The notes: a model not told the origin generated them from the sequence alone. A DNA stretch of 64,000 nt from an uncultured Clostridium sp. (GCA_900554565.1 USHX01000001.1:28369-92368); one strand, 5' to 3'. Counted from the first letter of the stretch, positions 26,394-36,354 are shown. Made by a program: numbers and translations.

Positions 26394-29009
26394 TTATTGC
26401 ATTTTTTCTTTTATTCTGACTAAAGTATTTAAAGCATCAATTGGAGTAAGTTCATTTAAGTTAATTTTATCTATTTCATGAGCAATTTCTGCTAATTTAT
26501 AATTATACATATCAAATTGACCTTCAACTTGTTTTTTATCTTGTTTTTCTTCTTTCTTACCAGTTAAAATATTTTTTCTTTCCAATGAACGTAAAATTTC
26601 ATTTGCTTTTTTAGTTACTATTTTAGGAACTCCTGCAAGTCTAGCTACATGGATACCATAGCTTTCATCAGTTCCACCTTCTACTATTTTTCTTAAAAAG
26701 ATTATATCTTCGCCTTTTTCTTTTACAGCTATTGAATAATTTTTTATTCCTTCAAGTTTGTTCTCTAATTCTGTTAATTCATGGTAATGTGTTGCAAATA
26801 GAGTTTTTGCTCCACATTTTTCTTTGTCTGCTATATATTCTGCAACAGCCCATGCAATTGATAAACCATCATATGTTGATGTTCCTCTTCCTATTTCATC
26901 TAATATTACTAAACTGTTAGATGTTGCTTCATTTAGTATGTTTGCCACTTCCATCATCTCTACCATAAATGTACTTTGTCCCATACTTAAATCATCAGAT
27001 GCTCCAACTCTTGTAAAGATTTTATCAACTACTCCTATTTTTGCACTTGTTGCTGGTACGAAACTTCCAACTTGTGCCATTAGAGTAATTAAAGCTACTT
27101 GTCTCATATATGTAGATTTACCTGCCATGTTTGGTCCTGTTATTATTGCTAGTCTGTTTTCTTCTTTATCTAAATATGTATCATTTTCTACAAAGCTTCC
27201 TGCTCCTTGAATTTTTTCTATTACCGGATGTCTTCCACCTTTTATATCTATTCGTCCTTCACTGTTTACTTCTGGCATGCAATAATTCATGTCTTCTGCA
27301 ACTTGTGCAAATGAGCTTATTACATCTAAGCTTGAAACAACTTCGCTTGTTTTTTGTAAACGTACAACATTCTTGGCTATTAATTCTCTTATTTGAACAA
27401 ATGCATCATATTCTAAGTTTACAACTTTTTCTTCTGCTCCTAAAATTTGATTTTCTAGATTTTTTAATTCTTCTGTTATATATCTTTCTGCATTTGTAAG
27501 TGTTTGTTTTCTAATATATCTTTCAGGTACTTGGTCCAAATTTGATTTTGTTACTTCAATAAAATATCCAAATACTTTGTTAAATCCAATTTTTAAGTTT
27601 TTTATACCTGTTTTTTCTTTTTCTTCCGCTTCTAAAGCTATAAGCCAATTTTTTCCTTCTGTTTGAGCTGTTTTTAATTTGTCTATTTCTTCATCATAAC
27701 CTAATTTGATTATTCCACCATCTTTTATTGTCATCGGTGGGTCATCTACAATTGATGTTTCTATTAATTGATAAATGTCTTGTAATTCATCTAAATTTTC
27801 ATATAGTTCTCTTAATAATTCTGATTTACAATTTGTTAAGATTTGTTTTACTTCTGGCAATTTCATTAATGAGTTTTTTAATGTTACCATATCTCTTGCA
27901 TTTGCATTACCATATGCCATTTTTCCTGCTAATCTTTCTATGTCATAAACTTTTTTTAAGTTTTCTATTATTTCTCCTCTTAACATTAAATCATCTTTTA
28001 ATTCTTTTACAGCATTTAGTCTTTTATTTATTTCTTTTACATCTATTAGCGGATCATTTAGCCATCTTCTTAAAAGCCTTCCTCCCATTGATGTTGATGT
28101 TTTGTCAAGAACCCATAAAAGTGTTCCTTTTTTTGACTTATCTCTCATTTTTTCTGTCAACTCTAGGTTTCTTCTTGCATTAATATCTAAGGCCATATAT
28201 TTAGATAAGTTGTAAATTGTTATTTTGTTTATATGGTCTAAGCTTGTTTTTTGAGTTTCTTCTATATATTCAACTAATGCATTTATAGATGCTACAATTA
28301 ATGTTTTTTCTTTTATATTTTCTAGTTTTTTTCCTTCATTATCTACTATATTAAATCTTAAATCTATATTGTTTAATTCTGTTTTGAAAAATTTATCATT
28401 AAATTTTGTTACATATACATTTTCAAATCTTTCTTTTATTTTTGACATTTCTTCTTCGCAGTTTGCCATCATTGAATTTACAACTAATTCTGATGGTGTA
28501 TATCTTGCTATTTCATCTAACAATGTTGGGAAATTGTTTTGTTCTTTTATTTCTGCCGAATAAAATTCTCCTGTTGATATATCACATACACTTATTCCAA
28601 AATATATTCCTGTTTTGAATATTGACATTATATAGTTGTTTTTTCTTTCTTCTAGCATATTACTATCTACTAGTGTTCCTGGTGTTACAACTCTTATTAC
28701 TCCCCTTTTTACTATTCCTTTAGTTTTTTTAGGGTCTTCTAATTGTTCACATATAGCTACTTTATATCCTTTTGCAATTAATCTTGAAACATATATTTCT
28801 GCTGCATGATGTGGTATTCCACACATTGGTGCTCTTTCTTCTTGTCCACAGTCTTTTCCTGTTAATGTCAATTCTAGCTCTCTTGAAGCTGTTATGGCAT
28901 CATCAAAAAACATTTCATAAAAGTCACCTAATCTATAAAATAATATACAATCTTCATATTCTTTCTTTGTTTCTAAGTACCTTTGCATCATAGGTGAAAA
29001 TTCTGCCAT
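26394..29009 (-). CDS. mutS: DNA mismatch repair protein MutS
   Basis: 871 residues, normal length. The mismatch-binding domain has the conserved Phe-x-Glu (GDFYEMF, about residue 30), followed by connector, core and clamp, then the ABC ATPase with GPNMAGKSTYMRQ, the signature region STFMVEM, Walker B VILDEIGRGTSTYDG and the ATHYHEL switch. It recognises base mismatches and recruits MutL; no mutL is adjacent. It is the last gene of a miaB-HTH-mutS run with spacings of 31 and 3 bases. Confidence 0.97.
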   Translation of the reverse strand: MAEFSPMMQRYLETKKEYEDCILFYRLGDFYEMFFDDAITASRELELTLTGKDCGQEERAPMCGIPHHAAEIYVSRLIAKGYKVAICEQLEDPKKTKGIVKRGVIRVVTPGTLVDSNMLEERKNNYIMSIFKTGIYFGISVCDISTGEFYSAEIKEQNNFPTLLDEIARYTPSELVVNSMMANCEEEMSKIKERFENVYVTKFNDKFFKTELNNIDLRFNIVDNEGKKLENIKEKTLIVASINALVEYIEETQKTSLDHINKITIYNLSKYMALDINARRNLELTEKMRDKSKKGTLLWVLDKTSTSMGGRLLRRWLNDPLIDVKEINKRLNAVKELKDDLMLRGEIIENLKKVYDIERLAGKMAYGNANARDMVTLKNSLMKLPEVKQILTNCKSELLRELYENLDELQDIYQLIETSIVDDPPMTIKDGGIIKLGYDEEIDKLKTAQTEGKNWLIALEAEEKEKTGIKNLKIGFNKVFGYFIEVTKSNLDQVPERYIRKQTLTNAERYITEELKNLENQILGAEEKVVNLEYDAFVQIRELIAKNVVRLQKTSEVVSSLDVISSFAQVAEDMNYCMPEVNSEGRIDIKGGRHPVIEKIQGAGSFVENDTYLDKEENRLAIITGPNMAGKSTYMRQVALITLMAQVGSFVPATSAKIGVVDKIFTRVGASDDLSMGQSTFMVEMMEVANILNEATSNSLVILDEIGRGTSTYDGLSIAWAVAEYIADKEKCGAKTLFATHYHELTELENKLEGIKNYSIAVKEKGEDIIFLRKIVEGGTDESYGIHVARLAGVPKIVTKKANEILRSLERKNILTGKKEEKQDKKQVEGQFDMYNYKLAEIAHEIDKINLNELTPIDALNTLVRIKEKMQ

Positions 29010-29012
29010 TTT

Positions 29013-29861
29013 TTATTCTCCTTTTTCTTCTTCTTTTATTTCTTCTATTTCATATTTTTCTATTTGTTTTTCTATTCTTCTTAATGTACTTACACTAACT
29101 CCCAATACCTTTGCTTTTTGAGCCTGTGTACCATCTACTTTTTCAACCTTTTTTAACATTTCTTTTAGTTTATTGTATTTACTTTCTCTTTTTGAAATTG
29201 TATCTACTATAACTTCTTTTTCATTATAACTACTTATTATTTCTTCTGCTAGATAACTTTCAAAAGGTTCAAATCTCTTTCTTTTCATCATTCTATTTGA
29301 GTGTTCTTTTGCTATTTTGTATAATGGTAAATATGTTTCATCTTTCTTCAATTTTTCTATTTCTCTACTTACTGTTCTAGCTGGAATTCCATACTGTTTA
29401 GCAATTTCCGTTTGAGTTAAATCTTTTTGTATCATTTCTATTGTTAATGCTTTAAAGTTTATAAATGAATAGTCTGGATGTATTCTTTTTTGATACTCCA
29501 CAAATTTTTGTTTTAATTCAGGGTCTCCACTTTTATTTACATATTCTATAATTTTCTCATTTAAAGTTTGTTTGTGCAACTTCATAGAATTAGATACTTG
29601 ATTTAATGTTAGTTCTCCATTTAGAATATTTTCTATGTTCTTTCTTAATTCTTCCTCATTAATTATTTTTGTTGCTGAGTTTGCTTTATTAAATGATAGT
29701 ATTTGTTCAAGCTGTTTCCTTTCTCTACTATTTTCTGGAAATCTCTTTTTACATTCTTCACTAAAATCGTTTCTATCAAAGCCATATTTTTCTGAAATTT
29801 GTCTTACACTTTTTCCATTTAATAATTCTTTAAATGCTTTCTCAAATATCTTATTTTCCAT
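29013..29861 (-). CDS. Helix-turn-helix repeat protein between miaB and mutS
   Basis: 282 residues, very rich in Lys and Glu, with four or so HTH-like segments: VRQISEKYGFDRNDFS, TLNQVSNSMKLHKQTLN, TQTEIAKQYGIPARTVS and TQAQKAKVLGVSVSTLRR. The repeated 'xxIAxxxGxxxxTV' pattern resembles sigma-70 region 4 or resolvase HTH modules. No enzymatic domain or membrane segment. It is tightly packed between miaB and mutS, but I do not recognise a named family; a DNA-binding role is inferred. Confidence 0.65.
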   Translation of the reverse strand: MENKIFEKAFKELLNGKSVRQISEKYGFDRNDFSEECKKRFPENSRERKQLEQILSFNKANSATKIINEEELRKNIENILNGELTLNQVSNSMKLHKQTLNEKIIEYVNKSGDPELKQKFVEYQKRIHPDYSFINFKALTIEMIQKDLTQTEIAKQYGIPARTVSREIEKLKKDETYLPLYKIAKEHSNRMMKRKRFEPFESYLAEEIISSYNEKEVIVDTISKRESKYNKLKEMLKKVEKVDGTQAQKAKVLGVSVSTLRRIEKQIEKYEIEEIKEEEKGE

Positions 29862-29892
29862 AATTATCTATTCCCTTCTTAAGGTCTAATGT

Positions 29893-31311
29893 TTATTTTA
29901 ACTCACCCTTTAAATACCACATGTGTTGTGAAACTATTTTTATATCTACTATTTTATCTTTTAATTCTTTTGGTCCTTCAAATATTACTACTTTGTTACT
30001 ATCGGTTCTTCCTGAAAGCATTTCTTTGTTGTTCTTGCTTTCTCCTTCTACTAATACCTTTTGAATTGTTCCTATGTATTTTTGGTTATTTTCTTCAATT
30101 TGGCTTTCAACTAATTTTTTTAGTTTGTCAAATCTTATGTGTTTTATTTCTTCTGGCACTTGATTTTCCATTTTATCTCCTGGTGTTCCAACTCTTCTTG
30201 AATATATAAACATATATACTTGCTCAAATTTTACTTTTTCTACAACATCTAATGTATCTTCAAATTCTTCATCAGTCTCGCCAGGAAAGCCTACAATTAT
30301 GTCTGTAGATAGTGTTAAATTTGGTATTCGTTTTTTCATCTTTTCTACTAATTCTAAATATTGCTCTTTTGTATATTTTCTATTCATTGTTTTTAAAACT
30401 CTACTATTACCAGATTGAAGTGGTAAATGTACTAATTTGCATACTTTATCACATTCTGCTATTGCTTGAATTACATCATCTGTAAAATCTTTTGGGTGTG
30501 GTGATATAAATCTTATTCTTTCTATTCCTTCTATTTTGTTTATTGCTCTTAATAGAGTTGCAAATGAATGTACTCCTTCATGTTCTTCTATTTCTATGCC
30601 TTTTCTATTTTCTTCTCTTAAATATGAATTTACATTTTGGCCTAATAGTGTAATTTCTTTGTATCCATCTTTTGCTAGATTTCTTACTTCTTCTATTATG
30701 TCTTTTGGCATTCTGCTTCTTTCTCTACCACGTACATATGGAACTATGCAATATGTACAGAAATTGTTACACCCATTCATTATTGTTACAGATGCTTTTA
30801 TTTTACTGTCTCTTTTTATTGGTAAACCTTCATATACTTTTCCATCTATATCTATTATGTCTTCTAGTTTTCTTTTTTCATCTATTACTTTATATAAGTC
30901 TTCTGGGAATTTATGTAATGTATGTGTTCCAAATAATATATCTACAAATGGATAGCTTTCTTTTATTTTGTCTGTAATGTGTTTTTCTTGCATCATGCAA
31001 CCACCAATTGCTATTATTATTCCTTTTTGTTCCTTTAGCTTTTTTAGTTCACCTAGCTTACCAAATAATTTGTCTTCCGCATTTTCTCTTACGCAACATG
31101 TGTTGAATAATGCTATTGATGCTTCTTCTTGTTTTTCTGTTTTTTGATAACCCATTTCTTCTAACATTCCACATAGTTTTTCTGAGTCATTTTCATTTAG
31201 TTGGCATCCCATTGTTAGAATTGTGTATTTTAAGTTTTTTCCTTCATTTATGTTTTTCATTTTTTCTATGTATTGTTTTTGATTTTCTATTTCTATTGCT
31301 TGTTTGTTCAT
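29893..31311 (-). CDS. miaB: tRNA-2-methylthio-N6-dimethylallyladenosine synthase
   Basis: 472 residues. The N-terminal UPF0004 domain has TMGCQLNENDSE and further Cys residues (FNTCCVRENAE, GGCMMQ) for the auxiliary iron-sulfur cluster. The radical SAM motif CNNFCTYCIVPYVRGRERSR gives the SAM-binding cluster, and a TRAM domain closes the C-terminus. It adds a methylthio group to i6A37 of tRNAs reading UNN codons. Together with tsaC the window holds two A37 modification enzymes, relevant to decoding. Confidence 0.95.
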   Translation of the reverse strand: MNKQAIEIENQKQYIEKMKNINEGKNLKYTILTMGCQLNENDSEKLCGMLEEMGYQKTEKQEEASIALFNTCCVRENAEDKLFGKLGELKKLKEQKGIIIAIGGCMMQEKHITDKIKESYPFVDILFGTHTLHKFPEDLYKVIDEKRKLEDIIDIDGKVYEGLPIKRDSKIKASVTIMNGCNNFCTYCIVPYVRGRERSRMPKDIIEEVRNLAKDGYKEITLLGQNVNSYLREENRKGIEIEEHEGVHSFATLLRAINKIEGIERIRFISPHPKDFTDDVIQAIAECDKVCKLVHLPLQSGNSRVLKTMNRKYTKEQYLELVEKMKKRIPNLTLSTDIIVGFPGETDEEFEDTLDVVEKVKFEQVYMFIYSRRVGTPGDKMENQVPEEIKHIRFDKLKKLVESQIEENNQKYIGTIQKVLVEGESKNNKEMLSGRTDSNKVVIFEGPKELKDKIVDIKIVSQHMWYLKGELK

Positions 31312-31397
31312 TTTTTATTTTCTTCCTTTTTTCTCTTATTTTCCGCACTTATTTTATAATATTTTCTAAGATTTTTCAACTGTTATAAAAAGAAAAA

Positions 31398-31420
31398 AGA
31401 TAAAAGATTGCCTTTTATCT
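31398..31420 (-). terminator. Terminator of rpmE
   Basis: AGATAAAAG (31398-31406) pairs with CTTTTATCT (31412-31420); a T-rich tract follows on the minus strand. Confidence 0.7.
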
Positions 31421-31431
31421 CATTTTGTGTC

Positions 31432-31632
31432 TTATGCAAGACCATATTTTTTCTTGAATTTGTCTGCTCTACCACCAGCTGTTTCTTGTCTTAGGTTTCC
31501 TGTCCAGAATGGATGACATTTTGAGCATACATCTACTTTTAAATCTTTTTTTGTTGAACCAACTTCTAATACATTTCCACATGCGCATGTGATTGTTGTT
31601 TGGTTGTAATTTGGTTGTATATCTTTTTTCAT
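31432..31632 (-). CDS. rpmE: 50S ribosomal protein L31, zinc-binding form
   Basis: 66 residues. It has the C+ form with CACG and CSKCHPF cysteines for zinc, and ends in FKKKYGLA. GAGGTGA precedes the ATG. A promoter and terminator make it a single-gene unit. Confidence 0.95.
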   Translation of the reverse strand: MKKDIQPNYNQTTITCACGNVLEVGSTKKDLKVDVCSKCHPFWTGNLRQETAGGRADKFKKKYGLA

Positions 31633-31676
31633 TATTCAGTTCACCTCTTTCTCATTTAATAACATGACTGTTTTTA

Positions 31677-31705
31677 ATAATAACATATTATTTTTATTTT
31701 TTCAA
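31677..31705 (-). promoter_or_regulatory. Promoter of rpmE
   Basis: On the minus strand TTGAAA (31700-31705), 17 bp, TATTAT (31677-31682). It overlaps the end of the spacer behind the small gene at 31716. Confidence 0.55.
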
Positions 31706-31715
31706 GTGTTTTGGT

Positions 31716-31880
31716 TTATTTTTTTCCCTTATTTTCTTCTTGTTGTTGTTGCATATATTCTGCTGAATATATCATTTCTTTGTTTAGTGATATTTTATTT
31801 ACTAATTTACTCATTATATTAAATACACATGCTATTATTAATATTAGCATTCCAATTTTTTTCCAGTATTTTGAAAGCAT
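31716..31880 (-). CDS. Small single-pass membrane protein, 54 residues
   Basis: ATG 31880 has AGAAGGAG upstream. The protein has a short basic N-terminus (MLSKYWKK), one membrane helix (about 9-25), then a polar tail containing a run of four glutamines and a charged end. It is unrelated to rpmE and has no recognised family. Confidence 0.55.
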   Translation of the reverse strand: MLSKYWKKIGMLILIIACVFNIMSKLVNKISLNKEMIYSAEYMQQQQEENKGKK

Positions 31881-31999
31881 AATTGTTTCTCCTTCTTTTT
31901 AAATACATCTCTATTATACTTTGGTTTTTATTATTTGTCAATTATTTAAAATTTAGTATTTTACATTTAATTTTGGTTATACTAATTTTGGTGATATAA

Positions 32000-32734
32000 A
32001 TGAAAAATAAATTATGGATATTCATTATACTAGCAGCAATAATTCTAATTGGAATTGGAACATACTTTTACTTTAGCAACAATAATAATCCAAACAGCAA
32101 TTATGAAGCTTCTAAAACAAGTACAAGTAAAAACAACGAAAATCCTACCAACTCAGAACAGTCCGATGATTCCCAAAATAACGTAACAGATTCAGATTTT
32201 CAAAATGAAGGACCAAAAACTGAGGAATCAAAAGATTCCCAACAAGAAGCTCAAAAACAACCGCAATATAAAGAAGAACAAATTGCTACATTTAGTACAA
32301 AAATCTACTCATCTGATAAATCTAGACAAAATAACATAAAAATAACCTGTAATACATTAAACAATACAACTGTTAAAAATGGTGCTACATTTTCTTTTTG
32401 TTCAACTATAGGTATGGCTACAACTTCTAAAGGATATCAAAAAGCTGACATATATGACAATAAGGGCAACAAGAAAAAAGGTCTTGGTGGTGGTAATTGT
32501 CAAGTTAGCACTACATTATATAATGCTGTTCTTAATGTTCAAAGCTTAGCCGTGACTGAAAGGCATGAACATAGCAATAATGTGCCTTATGTAAAAAAAG
32601 GTAAAGATGCCGCTGTTGCATATGGCAGTTATGATTTCAAATTTAAAAATAATACTGGAAATGATATAAAAATAAAATCTTCAACAGATGGAAAAAGTGT
32701 TACTACAACTATTTTTAGTGTAAAAGAAGTTTAG
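32000..32734 (+). CDS. Membrane-anchored VanW-family protein
   Basis: 244 residues: a membrane anchor (about 5-26), a low-complexity Asn/Ser/Lys/Gln linker (about 28-95) and a C-terminal VanW domain with FSTKIYSSDKSRQNNIK, NGATFSF and the signature GLGGGNCQVSTTLYNAVL. VanW domains occur in vancomycin-resistance clusters and many clostridial envelope proteins; the molecular role is unknown. It directly precedes a D,D-carboxypeptidase gene (64 bases), which suggests a cell-wall link. Confidence 0.8.
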   Translation: MKNKLWIFIILAAIILIGIGTYFYFSNNNNPNSNYEASKTSTSKNNENPTNSEQSDDSQNNVTDSDFQNEGPKTEESKDSQQEAQKQPQYKEEQIATFSTKIYSSDKSRQNNIKITCNTLNNTTVKNGATFSFCSTIGMATTSKGYQKADIYDNKGNKKKGLGGGNCQVSTTLYNAVLNVQSLAVTERHEHSNNVPYVKKGKDAAVAYGSYDFKFKNNTGNDIKIKSSTDGKSVTTTIFSVKEV

Positions 32735-32798
32735 TATTTCCCTATCATATTTACTAATTTATTAGAATATATTTTAGTAAATATTGGAGGGATTTTTT

Positions 32799-34051
32799 AT
32801 GCATATTAATAAATTTTTATTTAGTTTAGTTATTAGTTTTATCCTATTAAATACTGTTTTGCTTAGTTGTTTCGCAGAGGAAACCTCTTATGTATGGTCT
32901 CCAGAAGTTGTTGGAACCACTAGTGATATAACTGCAGACACAGAAGAGACAAATTCTGAGGTTTCTTCTGATAATCCACTTTCTTTAGAATCTGGCTCTG
33001 CAATACTAATAGAGCAATCAACTGGTCAAATTCTATATGCACATAATATTCATGAACAATTGCGCCCTGCCTCTGTTACAAAAGTTATGAGTATTTTACT
33101 TATTATGGAAGCTGTTGATAGTGGCAAAATTTCATTAACAGATACTGTGCCTTGTAGTGAAAACGCTGCTTCGATGGGTGGCTCTCAAATTTGGCTTGAC
33201 CCAAGAGAAACTTTAACAGTTGATGAAATGTTAAAAGCAATTTGCGTAAATTCTGCAAATGACTGCGTAGTAGCAATGTCAGAGTTTATAGCTGGGTCTG
33301 AAGAAGCTTTTGTTCAAATGATGAATGACAAAGCAAAGGAACTTGGTATGAATGATACCTGTTTTAAAAATTGTCACGGTTTAGATGAAGATGGTCATGT
33401 TACTTCTAGCTATGATATTTCATTAATGTCCAGAGAACTTTTGACTAAGCACCCTACTATAACAAAATATACCACAATTTGGATGGATAGTTTACGTGAT
33501 GGAAAATCTCAACTTTCTAATACAAATAAACTAATAAAAAATTACAAGGGTGCAACTGGACTAAAAACCGGTTCTACTTCATTAGCATTATATAACTTGT
33601 CTGCAAGTGCAACCAGAAATAATTTATCTCTAATTGCTGTAATAATGAAAGCACCAACTACAAAAATAAGGTTTGCAGAAGCTCAAAAACTTTTAGATTA
33701 TGGCTTTAATAATTTTTCGTTTAAACAATTTGGAGAAAAAGGAGATTTGATTAGAAAAATTAATGTAGATAAAGGTGTACAAAATACTGTTGATTGCATT
33801 TTAGCAGATACTGCTGGAACATTAATTGAAAAAGGAAAAGACAATAATATAGAACAAAATATTATTTTGGATGACACTATTTTAGCACCTATATCAAAAG
33901 GTCAAAAATTGCGGAGAAATAAGCTTTTCTTTGGAGCGGTAAGCAATTATCTAGCGTAGATATTATTGCACAAGATGATGTTCAAAAAATAAATATTTTT
34001 ACAATGTCTAAAAAAATATATCGTTTATGGATTGATTTGTTGAGAAGTTAA
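32799..34051 (+). CDS. D-alanyl-D-alanine carboxypeptidase (PBP5/DacF-like), needs two +1 shifts at CGG
   Basis: 416 residues after two joins. ATG 32799 has GGAGGG eight bases upstream, and a signal peptide covers about 1-25. The penicillin-binding fold has SVTK (SxxK nucleophile), SAN and KTG, so it trims the terminal D-Ala of peptidoglycan peptides. The catalytic domain is open in zero frame; the C-terminal PBP5_C domain breaks at CGG 33912-33914 and again at CGG 33937-33939. Skipping each C gives KGQKLGEISFSLEGKQLSSVDIIAQ, matching the two conserved glycines of that domain, and continues to the natural membrane-binding end WIDLLRS. Zero frame would end after 15 wrong residues. Confidence 0.88.
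33912..33914 (+). other. Putative +1 recoding site 1 of the carboxypeptidase gene
   Basis: The context is TTG CGG AGA; dropping the C gives GGA of KLGEI. Confidence 0.8.
33937..33939 (+). other. Putative +1 recoding site 2 of the carboxypeptidase gene
   Basis: In the frame entered at site 1 the context is GAG CGG TAA; dropping the C gives GGT of LEGKQ and avoids the stop. Confidence 0.8.
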
Positions 34052-34084
34052 AGCTCTTCTACCATTAAAAAATTTTGATTAGAA

Positions 34085-34120
34085 AAAGCAACATTGAACT
34101 TTAAAATTCAATGCTGCTTT
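34085..34120. terminator. Bidirectional terminator after the carboxypeptidase gene
   Basis: AAAGCAACATTGAA (34085-34098) pairs with TTCAATGCTGCTTT (34107-34120). The pairing and T run are better on the minus strand. Confidence 0.6.
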
Positions 34121-34291
34121 AGTCTATGCTTTTATCATCCCCATCATCTTCTTCTCTGGATTTATTATAAACTCTACCAAATTCTTTAATTCTTGGTTTT
34201 GTGTTTTGTTCGCACTTAACTTTATATACTAAGTTTTTATGTGTTCCTATTTTTGCAGCTTATTTTGTTGCATTAATTTTTTGAACTCATC
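34119..34291 (-). pseudogene. Possible short gene remnant, unknown
   Basis: This lies in the 381-base stretch between the carboxypeptidase and spoIIQ-like genes. A minus-strand frame reads DEFKKLMQQNKLQK then TAG. The adjacent frame continues IGTHKNLVYKVKCEQ...SREEDDGDD to a stop at 34119, directly before a terminator. One missing A in an A run near 34256 would join them; no CGG is involved. No start codon with a binding site is seen. It may be a decayed gene or chance. Confidence 0.25.
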
Positions 34292-34337
34292 CAAAATTAA
34301 ATTTGTAAGAAAACAATAAAGATTGTAATAATATATA

Positions 34338-34412
34338 AAAAATAGTGCTAAAATTTTAATTTATAATCCCCAATATCAGGTTTCTATAAATTTAAAATTC
34401 AGCACTATTTTT
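34338..34412 (-). terminator. Large terminator hairpin downstream of the spoIIQ-like gene
   Basis: AAAAATAGTGCT (34338-34349) pairs with AGCACTATTTTT (34401-34412), with a second 15-base stem (34351-34365/34385-34399) nested inside. T-rich on the minus strand. Confidence 0.7.
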
Positions 34413-34432
34413 ACTTTTAATAAAAACATTTA

Positions 34433-35266
34433 TTATTTTATATATAAATTAGGATCTACTTGTATCGAATCTTTTTGAATTTCAAAATGTAAATGTGGTT
34501 CATCTGCAATTTCGAAAACTGCTGTATTTCCTACAGTTCCTATAGATTGTCCTTTTTCTACTTTTTCATTTTCAACAACAAACTCAGATGTTAACAAATT
34601 TGCATATATACTTTCATAACCATTTCCATGGTCAATTACTATTGTCAAACCATATCTTGGATCATTTTTTATTGATTTGATAGTTCCAGCTTCAGCAGCC
34701 TTTACCACTGTTGTTTTATCTGCTTTTATATCAATACCTAAATGAGTTGTCCATTCTTTTAAAGTTTCAGAATATACTAAATTGTCTTTTGCATATTCTT
34801 TTGAAATTTCACCATCCACAGGTTTTATAAATGAAAGTTCTTTATTTTCTTGTTTTTGGCTTTCTGTTTTTGAAGTTGTTGCTTTTGCATCATGATTTAC
34901 AGTTTCCTTCTTGGTATTTGTAGCTGTGTTTTTAGATGTATTTGTTGTGTTAGTTGTATTTTGCGTATTTGACTTTGTGTTTGCAGTATTTTGTGTATTA
35001 GTTTCATTTTTAGATTCTTTCACTGTTTTTCCCATATCTGTACTTGCACTTTCTGTATCTTCTGAAATATCACTATTTCCTACAATTGCATTCATCTGTT
35101 CTAAACTCATAGTTCCTTCTTTTACATCATCACTTAAATTTTTACTATAAATTAATAACCCTACCAATATTGCTGTTAATATTCCAACTCCAACAATTGA
35201 ATACATTATAATTTTATCACTTACACTTTTCCCATTATTTCTAACTTCTCTTGATTCTCTTCTCAT
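34433..35266 (-). CDS. spoIIQ: SpoIIQ-like M23 metallopeptidase-family sporulation protein
   Basis: 277 residues. A basic N-terminus and one membrane helix (about 20-43) are followed by a Thr/Asn-rich linker (about 80-140) and a LytM/M23 domain. THLGIDI supplies the His and Asp, and HLHFE the second His pair, so the zinc site looks intact, as in clostridial SpoIIQ but not in the degenerate Bacillus protein. The segment WTTHLGIDIKADKTTVVKAA is typical of SpoIIQ. It would interact with SpoIIIAH across the septum during engulfment. It lies 80 bases after spoIID, upstream of which is sigF. Confidence 0.8.
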   Translation of the reverse strand: MRRESREVRNNGKSVSDKIIMYSIVGVGILTAILVGLLIYSKNLSDDVKEGTMSLEQMNAIVGNSDISEDTESASTDMGKTVKESKNETNTQNTANTKSNTQNTTNTTNTSKNTATNTKKETVNHDAKATTSKTESQKQENKELSFIKPVDGEISKEYAKDNLVYSETLKEWTTHLGIDIKADKTTVVKAAEAGTIKSIKNDPRYGLTIVIDHGNGYESIYANLLTSEFVVENEKVEKGQSIGTVGNTAVFEIADEPHLHFEIQKDSIQVDPNLYIK

Positions 35267-35346
35267 ATAATCCTCCTTAAAAATACTTTGTTAATACCAG
35301 TATTTCCTATTTCTTGAGGATTATACATTTTTTACGAATTTTTAAA

Positions 35347-36354
35347 TTACATATTGGCTATCTCTACTCCTGAATAAAAATGCTTTATTATTTCTTCATA
35401 ATTTTTTCCTTGTTTTGCCATTGTATCTGCTCCAGTTTGACTCATTCCAACACCATGACCATACCCTTTTACCGTAAATTTTATGTTTCCGTCCTGTTTT
35501 TGAATTTCAAAATTAGTTGACTTTAAACCAAGTAAAGTTCTTGTTTCAACTCCTGATAATTCATGATTTCCAAATTTGATTGTTTTTACTCTTCCACTGT
35601 TTGTATGTTCTAATATTTTTATATCGCCTTCATTTTCAAAATTTATATTTATATCTTCATATTTTGTTTTTAATTTATTTATTAAATCTTCTTTGCTTAC
35701 TACAACTTCTGAACTATATTGTGTATACCCTTCTTCGCCAGCAGTTTCAACAACTTGCAAATATGGCAAGTTTTCTCCGCCACCCCATACATTTACAGGT
35801 AATTCTGTTGTTCCTCCACTATTAGAATGAAAAAATGCATTTATTGGCTTATTTTGATATGTTATTATTTTTCCTTTTGTTTCATTTACACATTTTTCAA
35901 TTTTTGCCCAATTGCTTTCTCTTTTTGCCTCTTCCCATCTGGCAAATCTTGTTTCTTTTGAAACCCATGCTTGACAGCAAGTTGAATCATCACATATATC
36001 AGCATTTTCATGTTTTTTATTTTCTATTTTATAAATTGTATATGTTCTTGCTACAACAGCTTGAGCTTTTAATGCTTCTTCTTCAAAATCTGCTGGCATT
36101 TCTGCTGAAACAACATTGCACAAATATGAATCTAATGCAACTTCTTCTATTTCTCCTGTTTTAGCATGTAATAGTTTTATTGTTCCATATTGTTTATAGT
36201 CATATTTTTTGCTACTATCTTCTATTTTATCCGTGTTGTCTTGCTTTTCTTCAATATCTGCATTTGTTTGTATTTTATTGCTTTTTGTTAGTATTGCAGG
36301 TAATATAAAGCATATAAAAATAAAAGCAAAAAAATAGAGTAAAAACTTTTTCAT
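35347..36354 (-). CDS. spoIID: Stage II sporulation protein D
   Basis: 335 residues from ATG 36354 (AGAAGGTG upstream; the in-frame GTG at 36363 is part of the binding site). It has a membrane anchor about 5-22, then the SpoIID/LytB domain: VSAEMPADFEEEALKAQAVVARTY with the catalytic Glu, AWVS, GGTTELPVNVWGG and GYGHGVGMSQTGADTMA. It is a lytic transglycosylase that cuts stem-less glycan strands during engulfment. It is followed by its functional partner, the SpoIIQ-like gene, and preceded by sigF. Confidence 0.95.
   Translation of the reverse strand: MKKFLLYFFAFIFICFILPAILTKSNKIQTNADIEEKQDNTDKIEDSSKKYDYKQYGTIKLLHAKTGEIEEVALDSYLCNVVSAEMPADFEEEALKAQAVVARTYTIYKIENKKHENADICDDSTCCQAWVSKETRFARWEEAKRESNWAKIEKCVNETKGKIITYQNKPINAFFHSNSGGTTELPVNVWGGGENLPYLQVVETAGEEGYTQYSSEVVVSKEDLINKLKTKYEDININFENEGDIKILEHTNSGRVKTIKFGNHELSGVETRTLLGLKSTNFEIQKQDGNIKFTVKGYGHGVGMSQTGADTMAKQGKNYEEIIKHFYSGVEIANM

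Noticed and set aside
34119..34291. A further CGG-type recoding site in the remnant before spoIIQ
   Set aside because: The break there lies in an A run and has no CGG; it looks like ordinary decay or an A-run length error.
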